DNA from: Pseudomonas sp. SID14000
GTDB taxonomy: Bacteria > Pseudomonadota > Gammaproteobacteria > Pseudomonadales > Pseudomonadaceae
DNA: 64,000 nt
Direction of reading: 5' to 3'
Assembly: GCF_002165135.1 (NCBI RefSeq)
Contig: NZ_NFZQ01000016.1
Location: forward strand, 39,767 to 103,766
This document shows positions 52,305 through 60,839 of the stretch, one piece after another. A program made the position numbers and the translations under genes. The notes below the pieces were generated by a model. That model ran no database searches and was not told the origin of the DNA. It saw only the letters and a list, made by a program, of their open reading frames with translations. Each line of letters begins with the position of its first letter. The stretch's first letter is position 1.

Positions 52305-53177
52305 GTGTCGAATCAGCTGGTCATACGCAACATGACCCGTCCCGAACTGGAAAAACTCGTCGATTGGGCTGCCCATGAGGGCTGGAATCCCGGCGTTCAC
52401 GATGCCGAGCTGTTCTGGGCTACGGACCCTGCCGCCTTCATTGCAGCGTCCCAGGGCGGCGAATTGATCGGTGGCGGTGCCATCACTTCCTACAACGGCG
52501 AATTCGGTTTCATGGGTTTTTTCATCGTCCGGCCTGAGTATCGGGGTCAAGGCCTGGGCAATACCCTCTGGCACGCACGCCGCGAGCGACTCCTCGCCCG
52601 CCTGCGCCCAGGCGCGAGCATTGGCATGGACGGCGTCTTCGCGATGCAGGACTACTACGCCAAGGGTGGATTTGTCTTCTCCCATCGCAACCTGCGTTTT
52701 CGTGCCAATGCCACCGAACGCCCGGCGACCTTGCAGGTAGACAACCAGGACATCCTTCCCTTGGCCTCCTTCCCGTTCGATGAGGTGGTCGATTACGACC
52801 GCACCTGCTTCCCCGCCAAGCGCGCAGCCTTCCTGAGCGGGTGGATAGCCCAGGCCGATGCACTCGCCCTGGGTTGCCGGCGCGAGGGCAGGCTTAGCGG
52901 CTATGGCGTAGCAAGGCGCTGCCGGGAAGGCTACAAGATCGGCCCCTTGTTCGCCGATGACGCCCTGGCAGCCAATGCCCTCTATGCGCGCCTGGCAGAA
53001 TTTGCGCAAGGTTACCCGCTGTTTCTGGATGCCCCGGAGAATAACCCCGCCGCGATGGCGCTTGTACGCCAACAGGGCATGATCGAGGTTTTCGGCTGCG
53101 CACGCATGTACCTCGGCCCTCCTCCGGCGATCGCACACGAACGTGTGTTCGCCGTCACGACCTTCGAGCTGGGCTGA
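52305..53177 (+). CDS. GNAT family N-acetyltransferase (two-domain type)
   Basis: This 290-residue protein has an N-terminal GNAT fold with the acetyl-CoA loop VRPEYRGQGLGNTLW (about 75-90). A C-terminal second acetyltransferase-like lobe follows, ending NNPAAMALVRQQGM. It starts at a GTG (52305) after GGGGGAA. It overlaps the next gene by one base (TGATG), so the two are translationally coupled. The acceptor is unknown. Pairing with an allantoinase-like deacetylase suggests a small modification or salvage unit. Confidence 0.83.
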   Translation: MSNQLVIRNMTRPELEKLVDWAAHEGWNPGVHDAELFWATDPAAFIAASQGGELIGGGAITSYNGEFGFMGFFIVRPEYRGQGLGNTLWHARRERLLARLRPGASIGMDGVFAMQDYYAKGGFVFSHRNLRFRANATERPATLQVDNQDILPLASFPFDEVVDYDRTCFPAKRAAFLSGWIAQADALALGCRREGRLSGYGVARRCREGYKIGPLFADDALAANALYARLAEFAQGYPLFLDAPENNPAAMALVRQQGMIEVFGCARMYLGPPPAIAHERVFAVTTFELG

Positions 53178-54070
53178 TGTACGCTCGCGACCTCATCGGT
53201 TATGGCGGCTGCCCACCCCATCCGCGATGGCCCAGTGAGGCGCGCGTCGCGGTCCAGTTCGTACTCAACATCGAAGAGGGCGCGGAGTCGTGCATCCTCA
53301 ATGGCGACGCACAGTCGGAGGCCTGGCTTCATGAGCTACCGGGCCGCCCGCCGCGCGTGGGGGAAACGGACCTCAGCGTCGAGGGCATGTACGAATACGG
53401 ATCGCGCGCAGGTGTATGGCGCATTCTGGAGCTGTTCCGCGCCCGCGGCCTGCCGTTGACCGCCTTCGCCGTTGGCCGAGCACTGGAACTGACCCCGGCG
53501 ATTGGCCATGCGCTCTACGCTGCCGGGCATGAGATTGCCGGGCATGGCTACCGTTGGCTGGACTATCGCGACATGCCTGAAGACCAGGAGCGACGCCATA
53601 TCCGCCTCACCATCGAGGTGATCGAGCAGGCCTGCGGTAAACGCCCCGTAGGTTGGTATACAGGAAGGATCAGCCAGAACACCCGCCGCCTGTTGCGTGA
53701 AGAAGGTGGGTTTCTCTATAGCTCGGATGCCTACAACGATGATCTGCCCTATTGGCTACCAGGCTCGCCCGCCCACCTGGTGATCCCGTACACACTGGTC
53801 AACAACGACGCCCGCTATCTGCTGCCGAATGGTTTCGCCTGCGGTGAAGACTTCTTCCGGCTGCTCAAGGATGCTTTCGACCTGCTGTGGCAGGAGGGCG
53901 CGCACCACCCGAAGATGATGAGCGTGGGCCTGCATGGGCGGATCAGTGGCCATCCTGGTCGTGCAATGGCGCTGGCGCGCTTTCTCGATTACGTGCAAGG
54001 CCACGACGGGGTGTGGGTCTGCCGGCGCGAAGAGATTGCCAGGCACTGGATAGCCCAGTTCCCCGCCTGA
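53177..54070 (+). CDS. Polysaccharide-deacetylase-fold protein resembling allantoinase PuuE
   Basis: This 297-residue protein begins MYARDLIGYGGCPPHPRWP, very like PuuE allantoinases. It shows VQFVLNIEEGAE, SMEG-type EGMYEYGSRAGVWRIL, AGHEIAGHGYRWLDY and KRPVGWYTGRISQNTRRL. These enzymes use a NodB barrel to hydrolyse cyclic amides or N-acyl groups. No other purine-catabolism gene is nearby and it is coupled to a GNAT gene, so an allantoin substrate is not certain. A deacylase of the GNAT product is an alternative. Confidence 0.78.
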   Translation: MYARDLIGYGGCPPHPRWPSEARVAVQFVLNIEEGAESCILNGDAQSEAWLHELPGRPPRVGETDLSVEGMYEYGSRAGVWRILELFRARGLPLTAFAVGRALELTPAIGHALYAAGHEIAGHGYRWLDYRDMPEDQERRHIRLTIEVIEQACGKRPVGWYTGRISQNTRRLLREEGGFLYSSDAYNDDLPYWLPGSPAHLVIPYTLVNNDARYLLPNGFACGEDFFRLLKDAFDLLWQEGAHHPKMMSVGLHGRISGHPGRAMALARFLDYVQGHDGVWVCRREEIARHWIAQFPA

Positions 54071-54088
54071 GTGATGGCAACCGATTCC

Positions 54089-55618
54089 TCAAACAGGCAG
54101 CATAAGGTCGCGCTCCTCGAAATAGCGGCTCAATGTGGATACTTCCCCCTCAGGATCAGCCAGCGCGACATAGGTATCCGGCCGCAGCAGATAAGTAGCA
54201 TTTCTGGCAATGCCGGCTTTCTCGTACGCATGCTCCCAGGCGAAAACATGCAGTGCAATGCCGTGCTTTGTGCACCATTGGGCCAGATCTGCCTTGACCT
54301 CACCATAAATCTGCACCTGCCACTCAATGGCTGTCAGTGAATCGTAGTTGTCTGCAATGGCCCCTGGCAGCCAAGGCAGACGATCGCCGCCCTGAACCTC
54401 ACCTGCCTTACCTTGACTCAGCGGACTGTCGCGGTAATCAAGGGAGGTTTGCGAAACCACCCGGAACAGGTACTCACGTACGTTCCCGCTCTTGTACGCA
54501 ACGCTGGCGAAGATCGGCGCGATGCGCGTGCGCACAAAGTCCGCGAACCCGCCCTGAGCGGTAACGAAACTGAACAGTTTATCGGTGGTCTCCACCAGCT
54601 TGCGGGCAAATGCCTGGCGTTCGATCTGGTAGCTGTCGAGTAATGCATCGGGCGCCTTGCCTTTCACCACCGCTGCCAACTTCCAGGCCAGGTTGTTCGC
54701 GTCCAGAATACCGGTGTTCATGCCCTGCCCGCCTGCCGGGCTATGGACATGTGCAGCATCGCCGAGCAAAAACGCTCTGCCACAGCGGAAATGATCCGTG
54801 ACACGATGATGAACCCGATAGGTGGAAAACCAGTTCACCTCGGTAATCTTGAGGTTCAAGCCGTTGATGGCATCGTGGGCAACGTCCGCGAACGTCAGAT
54901 GCTCAGGATGCTCGGCACGCTCGTCTCGCACGGTGCCAATCAGGCGGTATTGGTCCTTTTCGCCATAGCACAGAAGCAGCACAAAGTCGGACTTGTCAAA
55001 AGCGATGTGTGCCTCACCCGCAGGCTCGATGCCCGTTACTCTGACATCCGCGACATAGAAAAGGTGTTTATAGGTGCCGCCCTCGAAACCGCTGCCAATC
55101 TGATGCCGAACGAGCGACCGTGCGCCATCACATCCTGCCAGGTAAGCCGCAGTCAAGGCCCCTTCCCGCCCATCCGCCTGTTTCAGGAGGGCGGTGACGT
55201 GGTTTTCACCCTCTTCGAAGGACAGCAACTCGGTCTGCCACTCCACGTCCACGCCGAGTGAATGAAGCTGCTGCACAAGTAATCGCTCATGGCGATCCTG
55301 GGGATAGATCAACACGAAGGGATACGCTGAAATCTCTGCGCCGGCATCCTTCAAGGGGATGCGCGCTCTGTGGCTGCCTCGGGCCCACATGTTCATGGCA
55401 GGTGTTTTATAGCCGGCATCTATCACTGCCTCGGCCATATCGAGCTGGCGATAGAGCTCCAGCGTTCGGGCTTGAACAGCCATGGCGCGAGAGGCTTCGC
55501 CTGGGCCACGGCTCTTGTCGACGATCCTTACGGCGACGCCTTGCCTGTTGAGCCAAAGCGCCAGAGCCAGCCCGGTAGGACCCGCTCCAACAATGAGAAC
55601 GTCGGTTTGCGCCGCCAT
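54089..55618 (-). CDS. FAD-dependent aromatic-ring monooxygenase (PheA/TfdB type)
   Basis: This 509-residue class A flavin monooxygenase has the FAD motif LIVGAGPTGLALAL at the N-terminus. It has the second motif AGCDGARSLVRHQIG (near 175) and GRAFLLGDAAHVHSPAGGQGMNTG (near 285). A C-terminal thioredoxin-like domain ends in a short tail. Such enzymes hydroxylate phenols or related aromatics with NAD(P)H and O2. The gene converges with the allantoinase-like gene and stands alone, so the substrate cannot be stated. Confidence 0.87.
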   Translation of the reverse strand: MAAQTDVLIVGAGPTGLALALWLNRQGVAVRIVDKSRGPGEASRAMAVQARTLELYRQLDMAEAVIDAGYKTPAMNMWARGSHRARIPLKDAGAEISAYPFVLIYPQDRHERLLVQQLHSLGVDVEWQTELLSFEEGENHVTALLKQADGREGALTAAYLAGCDGARSLVRHQIGSGFEGGTYKHLFYVADVRVTGIEPAGEAHIAFDKSDFVLLLCYGEKDQYRLIGTVRDERAEHPEHLTFADVAHDAINGLNLKITEVNWFSTYRVHHRVTDHFRCGRAFLLGDAAHVHSPAGGQGMNTGILDANNLAWKLAAVVKGKAPDALLDSYQIERQAFARKLVETTDKLFSFVTAQGGFADFVRTRIAPIFASVAYKSGNVREYLFRVVSQTSLDYRDSPLSQGKAGEVQGGDRLPWLPGAIADNYDSLTAIEWQVQIYGEVKADLAQWCTKHGIALHVFAWEHAYEKAGIARNATYLLRPDTYVALADPEGEVSTLSRYFEERDLMLPV

Positions 55619-55787
55619 GATCTCACCTCAAAAACAAATGACTACAGAGCCATAAATGTTCTTGAGAGCACGCAAAGTCAACAATTCATAGGTCGTTCGC
55701 AATCAGTGCCTGGGCTGGCGTCATCGCGGGCACGCCCGCTCCCACAAAACCGCACATAACTTATTGAATCAGCAGGCCCCTGTGGGA

Positions 55788-56018
55788 TCAGCCAAGGGCC
55801 CGCCCTGCCGGACGCGCCGAGCACAGCCTTGCGCTGGCGCTTCGGACCGTACGGCCTGTATCGACAAAGGGCGTGACGATCCAGTCCCAGAGGGACAGGT
55901 TGGTGCCGAAGTTCCGGTTGAAATGGCGAGGGGCGTCACTGTGATGGATCTGGTGCTGGGCCGGGCTGTTCAACACATGTTCCAGCTGTGGGCCGAACGA
56001 CAGCCAGACACGGCTATG
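55788..56018 (-). pseudogene. Truncated copy of the fatty acid hydroxylase gene
   Basis: This encodes VWLSFGPQLEHVLNSPAQHQ and IHHSDAPRHFNRNFGTNL, identical in sense to the end of the hydroxylase at 38 kb. After WDW a 33-codon in-frame gap follows, then IVTPFVDTGR and a diverged tail. The N-terminal two thirds and the first histidine cluster are absent, so it cannot be active. It is copy B of the direct repeat with 38046-38380. Confidence 0.88.
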
Positions 56019-56101
56019 TCTTGCCCCCGCTCGCGAAAACACAAGACACCGATTGACAACTGCAGGAGGAAAGACAAATATCTGAACGCCTTTATAAGAA
56101 G

Positions 56102-56125
56102 CATTATCATTTTCATTATCAATAA
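56102..56125. promoter_or_regulatory. Fur box upstream of the TonB receptor gene
   Basis: On the minus strand the three hexamers GATAAT-GAAAAT-GATAAT form a Fur-type array in an otherwise GC-rich area. It lies about 50-70 bp before the receptor ATG. Iron repression is expected. Confidence 0.7.
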
Positions 56126-56140
56126 TCTTCTCGTCATGGC

Positions 56141-56199
56141 GCCCGCATAATCCATCGAAAGGAGCCCATGGATGTCCGCCTGTTTTTCTCCCCCCGCCT
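56141..56199. repeat. Duplicated TonB-receptor leader, copy B
   Basis: This is the partner of 39194-39250, here attached to the intact receptor gene. The two share the ribosome-binding site AAAGGAG and the first codons. Confidence 0.85.
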
Positions 56200-58583
56200 T
56201 CAGCATTCGCCAAGCCGCACTGGTAGTAAGCCTTTCTGGCTCGCTGCTGGCCAGTGCCAATGCCTGGGCCATGCCTGTCAACTACAGCATCCCGGCGGGG
56301 CCACTGGGGGCCGCAATCAACCAGTTCGCAACGGCAAGCGGGGTGACTGTCAGCGTCAGCAACGAAGAGATCGCTGGCCTGCGCAGTGAGGGACTGCAGG
56401 GCAGTTACGAGCTGGAGCAAGGCCTTGCGCAACTGCTGCAAGGCAGTGGCCTGCAGGTACAGCAAGCGGGAGACAAGCACTACATGCTGGCCCGCCCTAG
56501 CCAGGATGGCACGATGGAGCTCGCTGCAACGACGGTCTCCAGCGTGGGGCTGGGTGCCACCAGCGAAGGCACCGGCAGCTACACCACAGGTTCGGCCAAC
56601 ACGGCAACCGGGCTGCGCCTCTCGGCACGCGAGACACCACAATCGATCAGTGTGGTGACCCGCCAGCAGATCGAAGACCAGAACCTGAACGATGTTGCCC
56701 AGGTACTGGAACAGACCCCAGGCGTGGTCGTCGACAGCATGGGGCCGGCTGGCAGCGACGCCAACCATATCTACGTACGTGGCTTCGAGGTCGGCACCAT
56801 CCAGGTCGACGGCCTCAACCGGCCCGACAGCTTTGGCTTTCGTGATGACCTTGCCGACATGGTGTCGTATGACCGTGTCGAGGTGGTACGCGGGGCCACG
56901 GGGCTGATGTCCGGCACCGGTGACCCCGGTGCGACCGTCAACCTGATTCGCAAGAAGCCGACGTTTGAAACGCAACGCAAGCTGACCCTGAAAGCGGGCT
57001 CGTGGGACACCTACCGCACCGAGCTGGACGTGTCCGGCAAGTTGTCGGAAAGCGGCAATGTACGTGGGCGCCTGGTCGCCTCGAACACCGACAGCCAGAG
57101 CTACGTCGACCGCCAGTCCCTGGAACGGCAGGTGGCATACGGGGTGCTGGAATGGGACATCACCGACAGCACGATGCTGACCGTCGGGGCTGAGTATCAG
57201 GAAATGGACAACGATGGCGCCGGTAACCACGGCTTCCCGATGTTCAACTCCGACGGCAGTCACTTCAGCCCTTCCCGCTCGTTCAACTCGGCTTCGGACT
57301 GGAGCTACCACAAGCGTCGCACCAAGACCCTGTTCACTACTCTGGATCACGACCTGGCCAACGGCTGGCACCTGAAATTCAATGCTGAGCACAGTCGCCG
57401 AAGCTATGACGACGTATTTGCCACCGCCGCCAGCGGCACCGTCAAACCTGATGGCAGCGGCATCCAGACCTGGACTGGCCGTTGGGCAGGCGAACCTCGG
57501 CAGACCTCGTTCGACCTGTCAGCTTCGGGCCCGTTCGAAGTGCTGTCGCGCGAGCACCAGGCGTACGTCGGGCTCAGCCACTACCGGGCCTACTACCGCA
57601 ACGACGGCTACGATCTGTGGACGTATCAGGATATCGACAACATCCATGACTGGGATGGCTCGTTGCCAATACCGGACGCCATCTACAACAAGACGACGGA
57701 GGATGCGCTGGATGAAACCCAGGACGGCCTGGTGGCTTCGGTGCGCTGGAGCCTGACCGATGACCTGTCGCTGATTACTGGCGCCCGGGTGATCGACTGG
57801 CAACGTGACGAAACCCACGAGACGCTGGCGAGCGGTAAAACCGAACGCACCTCGCAAAAAGAAACAGGGGTCGTCACCCCTTACGTCGGGCTGGTTTACG
57901 ACATCGACGACAACTGGTCGGCCTATGCCAGCTACACCACCATCTTCAATCCGCAAGACAAACAGACTGCAACGGGCAGCTACCTCGACCCGTTGGAGGG
58001 CGTTAACTACGAGCTGGGCCTGAAGAGCGAGTTCTGGGACAAGCGCCTGACTGCTGCACTCAGCGTGTTCGAAGTGCACCAGGACAACCTGGCCGTGAAG
58101 GACGGCGGCAACGAGGCGCCGAATGGCAACCAGGCCTACCGTGCCGAGTCCAACACCAAGACCCGCGGTTTCGAGATGGAAATGGCGGGCGAGATCCTGC
58201 CGGACTGGCAAGTATCGGCCAGCTACACCTATGCCGTAAGCAAGAACGCGGATGGCGACCGCCTGCTCACCGAAGTGCCGCGCGACACCCTCAAACTGTT
58301 CACCAGCTACCGCCTGCAATCATTGCCACAGCTGAAAGTGGGCGGTGGTGTGCGCTGGCAAGGCTCGGAGTACGAGAAAAACGCAGGCCCCAACCACGAG
58401 ACCTTCACCCAGGGTGCCTACAGCGTGGTCAACCTCATGGCGCAATATGCCTTCACGCCGCAAACCAGCGTCTCGCTGAACCTCGACAACGTGTTTGACA
58501 AGACCTACTACACGGCGATCGGCTCACGTGGCTGGTATGGCAGCCCGCGTAGCGCCACGGCCACGTTGGTGTACGCTTTCTGA
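56172..58583 (+). CDS. TonB-dependent siderophore receptor with STN domain (FpvA/FhuE-like)
   Basis: This 803-residue outer-membrane receptor has a signal peptide and an STN signalling domain (about 38-90, YSIPAGPLGAAINQFATASG). The plug (about 140-270) has RLSARETPQSISVVTRQQIE and GATGLMSGTGDPGATVNLIR. The barrel ends in ATATLVYAF. It imports an iron-siderophore, perhaps a hydroxamate type. The STN domain normally signals to an anti-sigma factor, but no sigma/anti-sigma genes are adjacent. A Fur box lies upstream. The ATG at 56172 overlaps a nearby out-of-frame ATG at 56168. A truncated leader copy occurs at 39.2 kb. Confidence 0.9.
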   Translation: MSACFSPPAFSIRQAALVVSLSGSLLASANAWAMPVNYSIPAGPLGAAINQFATASGVTVSVSNEEIAGLRSEGLQGSYELEQGLAQLLQGSGLQVQQAGDKHYMLARPSQDGTMELAATTVSSVGLGATSEGTGSYTTGSANTATGLRLSARETPQSISVVTRQQIEDQNLNDVAQVLEQTPGVVVDSMGPAGSDANHIYVRGFEVGTIQVDGLNRPDSFGFRDDLADMVSYDRVEVVRGATGLMSGTGDPGATVNLIRKKPTFETQRKLTLKAGSWDTYRTELDVSGKLSESGNVRGRLVASNTDSQSYVDRQSLERQVAYGVLEWDITDSTMLTVGAEYQEMDNDGAGNHGFPMFNSDGSHFSPSRSFNSASDWSYHKRRTKTLFTTLDHDLANGWHLKFNAEHSRRSYDDVFATAASGTVKPDGSGIQTWTGRWAGEPRQTSFDLSASGPFEVLSREHQAYVGLSHYRAYYRNDGYDLWTYQDIDNIHDWDGSLPIPDAIYNKTTEDALDETQDGLVASVRWSLTDDLSLITGARVIDWQRDETHETLASGKTERTSQKETGVVTPYVGLVYDIDDNWSAYASYTTIFNPQDKQTATGSYLDPLEGVNYELGLKSEFWDKRLTAALSVFEVHQDNLAVKDGGNEAPNGNQAYRAESNTKTRGFEMEMAGEILPDWQVSASYTYAVSKNADGDRLLTEVPRDTLKLFTSYRLQSLPQLKVGGGVRWQGSEYEKNAGPNHETFTQGAYSVVNLMAQYAFTPQTSVSLNLDNVFDKTYYTAIGSRGWYGSPRSATATLVYAF

Positions 58584-58776
58584 CCCAGGCGGCCTTCAGA
58601 CGTTTCTGGCGAAAGCATTGCGGTAGCCAGCGCGCATTATTGATCGGGGTGAACTACCCGCTGCGTCCAGTCGACTGATCATGCCGGGGCAGTTACGCTG
58701 GCGCTTTCCACCTGCACGGAAGCGCCAGTGATCGTACTCACCCTACTGCCCTCCCCTGCGAATATCGGCAACGCTG

Positions 58777-59076
58777 GTGCCATCCACAGCCTACGCGAAA
58801 CGGTTCGAAGCCGTGCTTGCCTACGTCGGCAGCCACCTCGATGGTGACCTGTCAGTGAATGCCCTGAGCCGCATCGCCCACTTCTCGGCATTTCACTTTC
58901 ATCGGCAGTTCACGGCATACATCGGCGTTCCGGTTTCACGGTATGTGCAACTGATGAGGCTTCGTCGCGCAGCGCATCAACTGGTCGCCTCGCCTGCCAT
59001 CTCCGTGCTGTGCGTCGAATCGATATGCCCTGCTCTCCACTCAAATGGACGGATGATCATTTACTTGAGGCGGTAG
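58777..59076 (+). pseudogene. Truncated AraC-family regulator
   Basis: The 99-codon frame carries the first helix-turn-helix of an AraC regulator: KRFEAVLAYVGSHLDGDLS, VNALSRIAHFSAFHFHRQF and LRRAAHQLVAS. After AISVL the sequence loses similarity where the second helix-turn-helix (IALEAGF-type) should start, and the ligand domain is missing. It is therefore probably non-functional. It may be the former regulator of the receptor gene just upstream or a relic of a rearrangement near dusA. Confidence 0.7.
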
Positions 59077-59184
59077 GTGCTTGGGCGATTTGTTGCCGCA
59101 GTACTGAGCCAGTCAGATCTCTTTCAGAGCAGGCCGTTTACCATGAGCCTCATCTGGCAGATACCACCAAACATCATTACCTAT

Positions 59185-59460
59185 TTATTGGCCGGGATTT
59201 TTCATGTCCCGCACTTTCACAGCTTGTCGGTGCTCATCCAGATCCTCCCACCGAATGCGGGTTTCCCGACGCTTCGCCAGGCCTGAGCTGCCTGCTTTCG
59301 GGCGAACGTCTGGGCTTCTTGATAGACTAGGACACCCTTTTTCTTGAGGCGGATCTGGACGGTATAGCTGACCGTCCCATCGGCCTTTTTCCTTGCTCTG
59401 ATCGTTGCCAGGATTTCCGGTGGTACAAGCGTGATTGGCGGTGGTACTTCGTACCATTGT
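59185..59460 (-). pseudogene. Relic of a tyrosine integrase (N-terminal arm-binding domain)
   Basis: The minus strand reads TIRARKKADGTVSYTVQIRL, then KKKGVLVYQEAQTFARKQAA and QAW. This is the typical beginning of phage/island integrases with an AP2-like arm-binding domain. A frameshift after QAW leads to AKRRETRIRWEDLDEHR, and the catalytic domain is missing. No start codon precedes the conserved part in frame. It lies just before dusA, a known integration target for a specific integrase family. Confidence 0.72.
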
Positions 59461-59515
59461 CACACCAAAAACGCCCAAAAACCCCGGAAAATGGTACATA
59501 AAAGCGTAGACCAGA

Positions 59516-60526
59516 ATGCCCCTAGAATCAGCCTCAAAGCCACAAACCACGCGCCCTGAGCCGTCTCGTCGCTTCAGCGTTGCACCGATGATGGACTGGA
59601 CAGACCGTCACTGTCGGTTCTTCCTGCGCCTGCTCTCCAAAAACACCCTGCTGTACACCGAAATGGTCACCACCGGTGCCCTGCTGCACAACGACGCCCA
59701 CCGTTTCCTGCGCCACGACGTCTCCGAGCACCCGCTGGCGCTGCAACTGGGCGGCAGCGTGCCGGCCGACCTGGCCGCCTGTGCCCGCCTGGCCGAGGAA
59801 GCCGGCTACGATGAGGTCAACCTCAACGTCGGCTGCCCGAGTGACCGGGTGCAGAACAACATGATCGGCGCCTGCCTGATGGCCCACCCGGCGCTGGTGG
59901 CCGATTGCGTGAAAGCCATGCGTGACGCGGTGTCGACCCCGGTGACGGTGAAGCACCGCATCGGTATCAACGGCCGCGACAGCTACGCCGAGCTGTGCGA
60001 CTTCGTCGGCCAGGTGCGCGAGGCAGGCTGTCGGAGTTTTACCGTGCACGCGCGCATCGCGATTCTGGAAGGGCTGTCGCCGAAGGAGAACCGTGAGATT
60101 CCACCCCTGCGCTATGACGTGGCGGCGCAGTTGAAGGCGGACTTCCCGGACCTGGAGATCGTGCTCAACGGCGGGATCAAGACCCTGGCCGAGTGCCAGG
60201 CACACCTTGAAACCTTCGATGGGGTGATGCTGGGGCGTGAGGCGTACCACAACCCTTACCTGCTGGCCGAGGTGGACCAGCAACTGTTCGGCAGTGAGGC
60301 CGCGGTGGTTAGCCGCAGCGAGGCGCTGGCGCAGTTGCGGCCTTATATCGTGGCGCACATGGAAAGTGGTGGCGCAATGCACCACGTTACCCGGCATATT
60401 CTGGGGCTGGCCCAAGGGTTCAAGGGGGCGCGGCGCTTCCGCCAGCTGCTGTCGGCGGATATTCACAAGGCGGCGGAACCATTGGCGGTGTTCGACCAGG
60501 CGGTGGAGTTGTTGCAGGGGCGATAA
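59516..60526 (+). CDS. dusA: tRNA-dihydrouridine(20/20a) synthase DusA
   Basis: This 336-residue FMN TIM-barrel enzyme reduces uridine to dihydrouridine in the D-loop of tRNA. It shows RRFSVAPMMDWTDRHCRFF at the N-terminus. The catalytic cysteine is in NVGCPSDRVQNN and SFTVHARIAILEGLSPKENR follows. The first 17 residues before the conserved core (MPLESASKPQTTR) may derive from inserted DNA, as seen when islands integrate at the 5' end of dusA. The reading frame is intact. The start is the ATG at 59516. Confidence 0.92.
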   Translation: MPLESASKPQTTRPEPSRRFSVAPMMDWTDRHCRFFLRLLSKNTLLYTEMVTTGALLHNDAHRFLRHDVSEHPLALQLGGSVPADLAACARLAEEAGYDEVNLNVGCPSDRVQNNMIGACLMAHPALVADCVKAMRDAVSTPVTVKHRIGINGRDSYAELCDFVGQVREAGCRSFTVHARIAILEGLSPKENREIPPLRYDVAAQLKADFPDLEIVLNGGIKTLAECQAHLETFDGVMLGREAYHNPYLLAEVDQQLFGSEAAVVSRSEALAQLRPYIVAHMESGGAMHHVTRHILGLAQGFKGARRFRQLLSADIHKAAEPLAVFDQAVELLQGR

Positions 60527-60839
60527 CCCGGCCCGAGTAGCTGACGCAGTCGGGTGTAGGAGCGGCCTTGTGTCGCGAAAGGGCTGCGAAGCAGCCCCGG
60601 CAATTGGTGCATCAGCGCTGAAGCCCTGGGGCTGCTTTGCAGCCCTTTCGCGACACAAGGCCGCTCCTACAAGGGGTCGCGACAGCTTCAGACTCTTGCA
60701 TGCGGAACCTCGGGGCCGCTTGCGACTCGAATCTTCACCTTTCGCACCGCCCTTCGCGGGCAAGCCCACTCCCGCAGGCCCTTGAGTGGCCGTCGGGGCT
60801 CGGGTAATGTCGAGTCATTGCACAGGACAGAGCACGCCC
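60527..60839. other. dusA-tal spacer
   Basis: Contains the REP unit at 60554-60673 and the tal promoter region. No gene is seen. Confidence 0.5.
60554..60673. repeat. REP-type inverted repeat pair
   Basis: GTAGGAGCGGCCTTGTGTCG and its complement frame a loop with GGGCTGCGAAGCAGCCCC. It is the same subtype as 657-777. Confidence 0.88.

Noticed and set aside
55788..57392. A 534-codon minus-strand frame covering the hydroxylase stub and the TonB receptor
   Set aside because: Only its last about 75 codons (the hydroxylase fragment) resemble a protein. The remainder is antisense to the receptor's plug and STN domains.
59534..60769. A 411-codon minus-strand frame over dusA
   Set aside because: Antisense to dusA, which has the catalytic NVGCPSD motif; the frame also runs through a REP unit.
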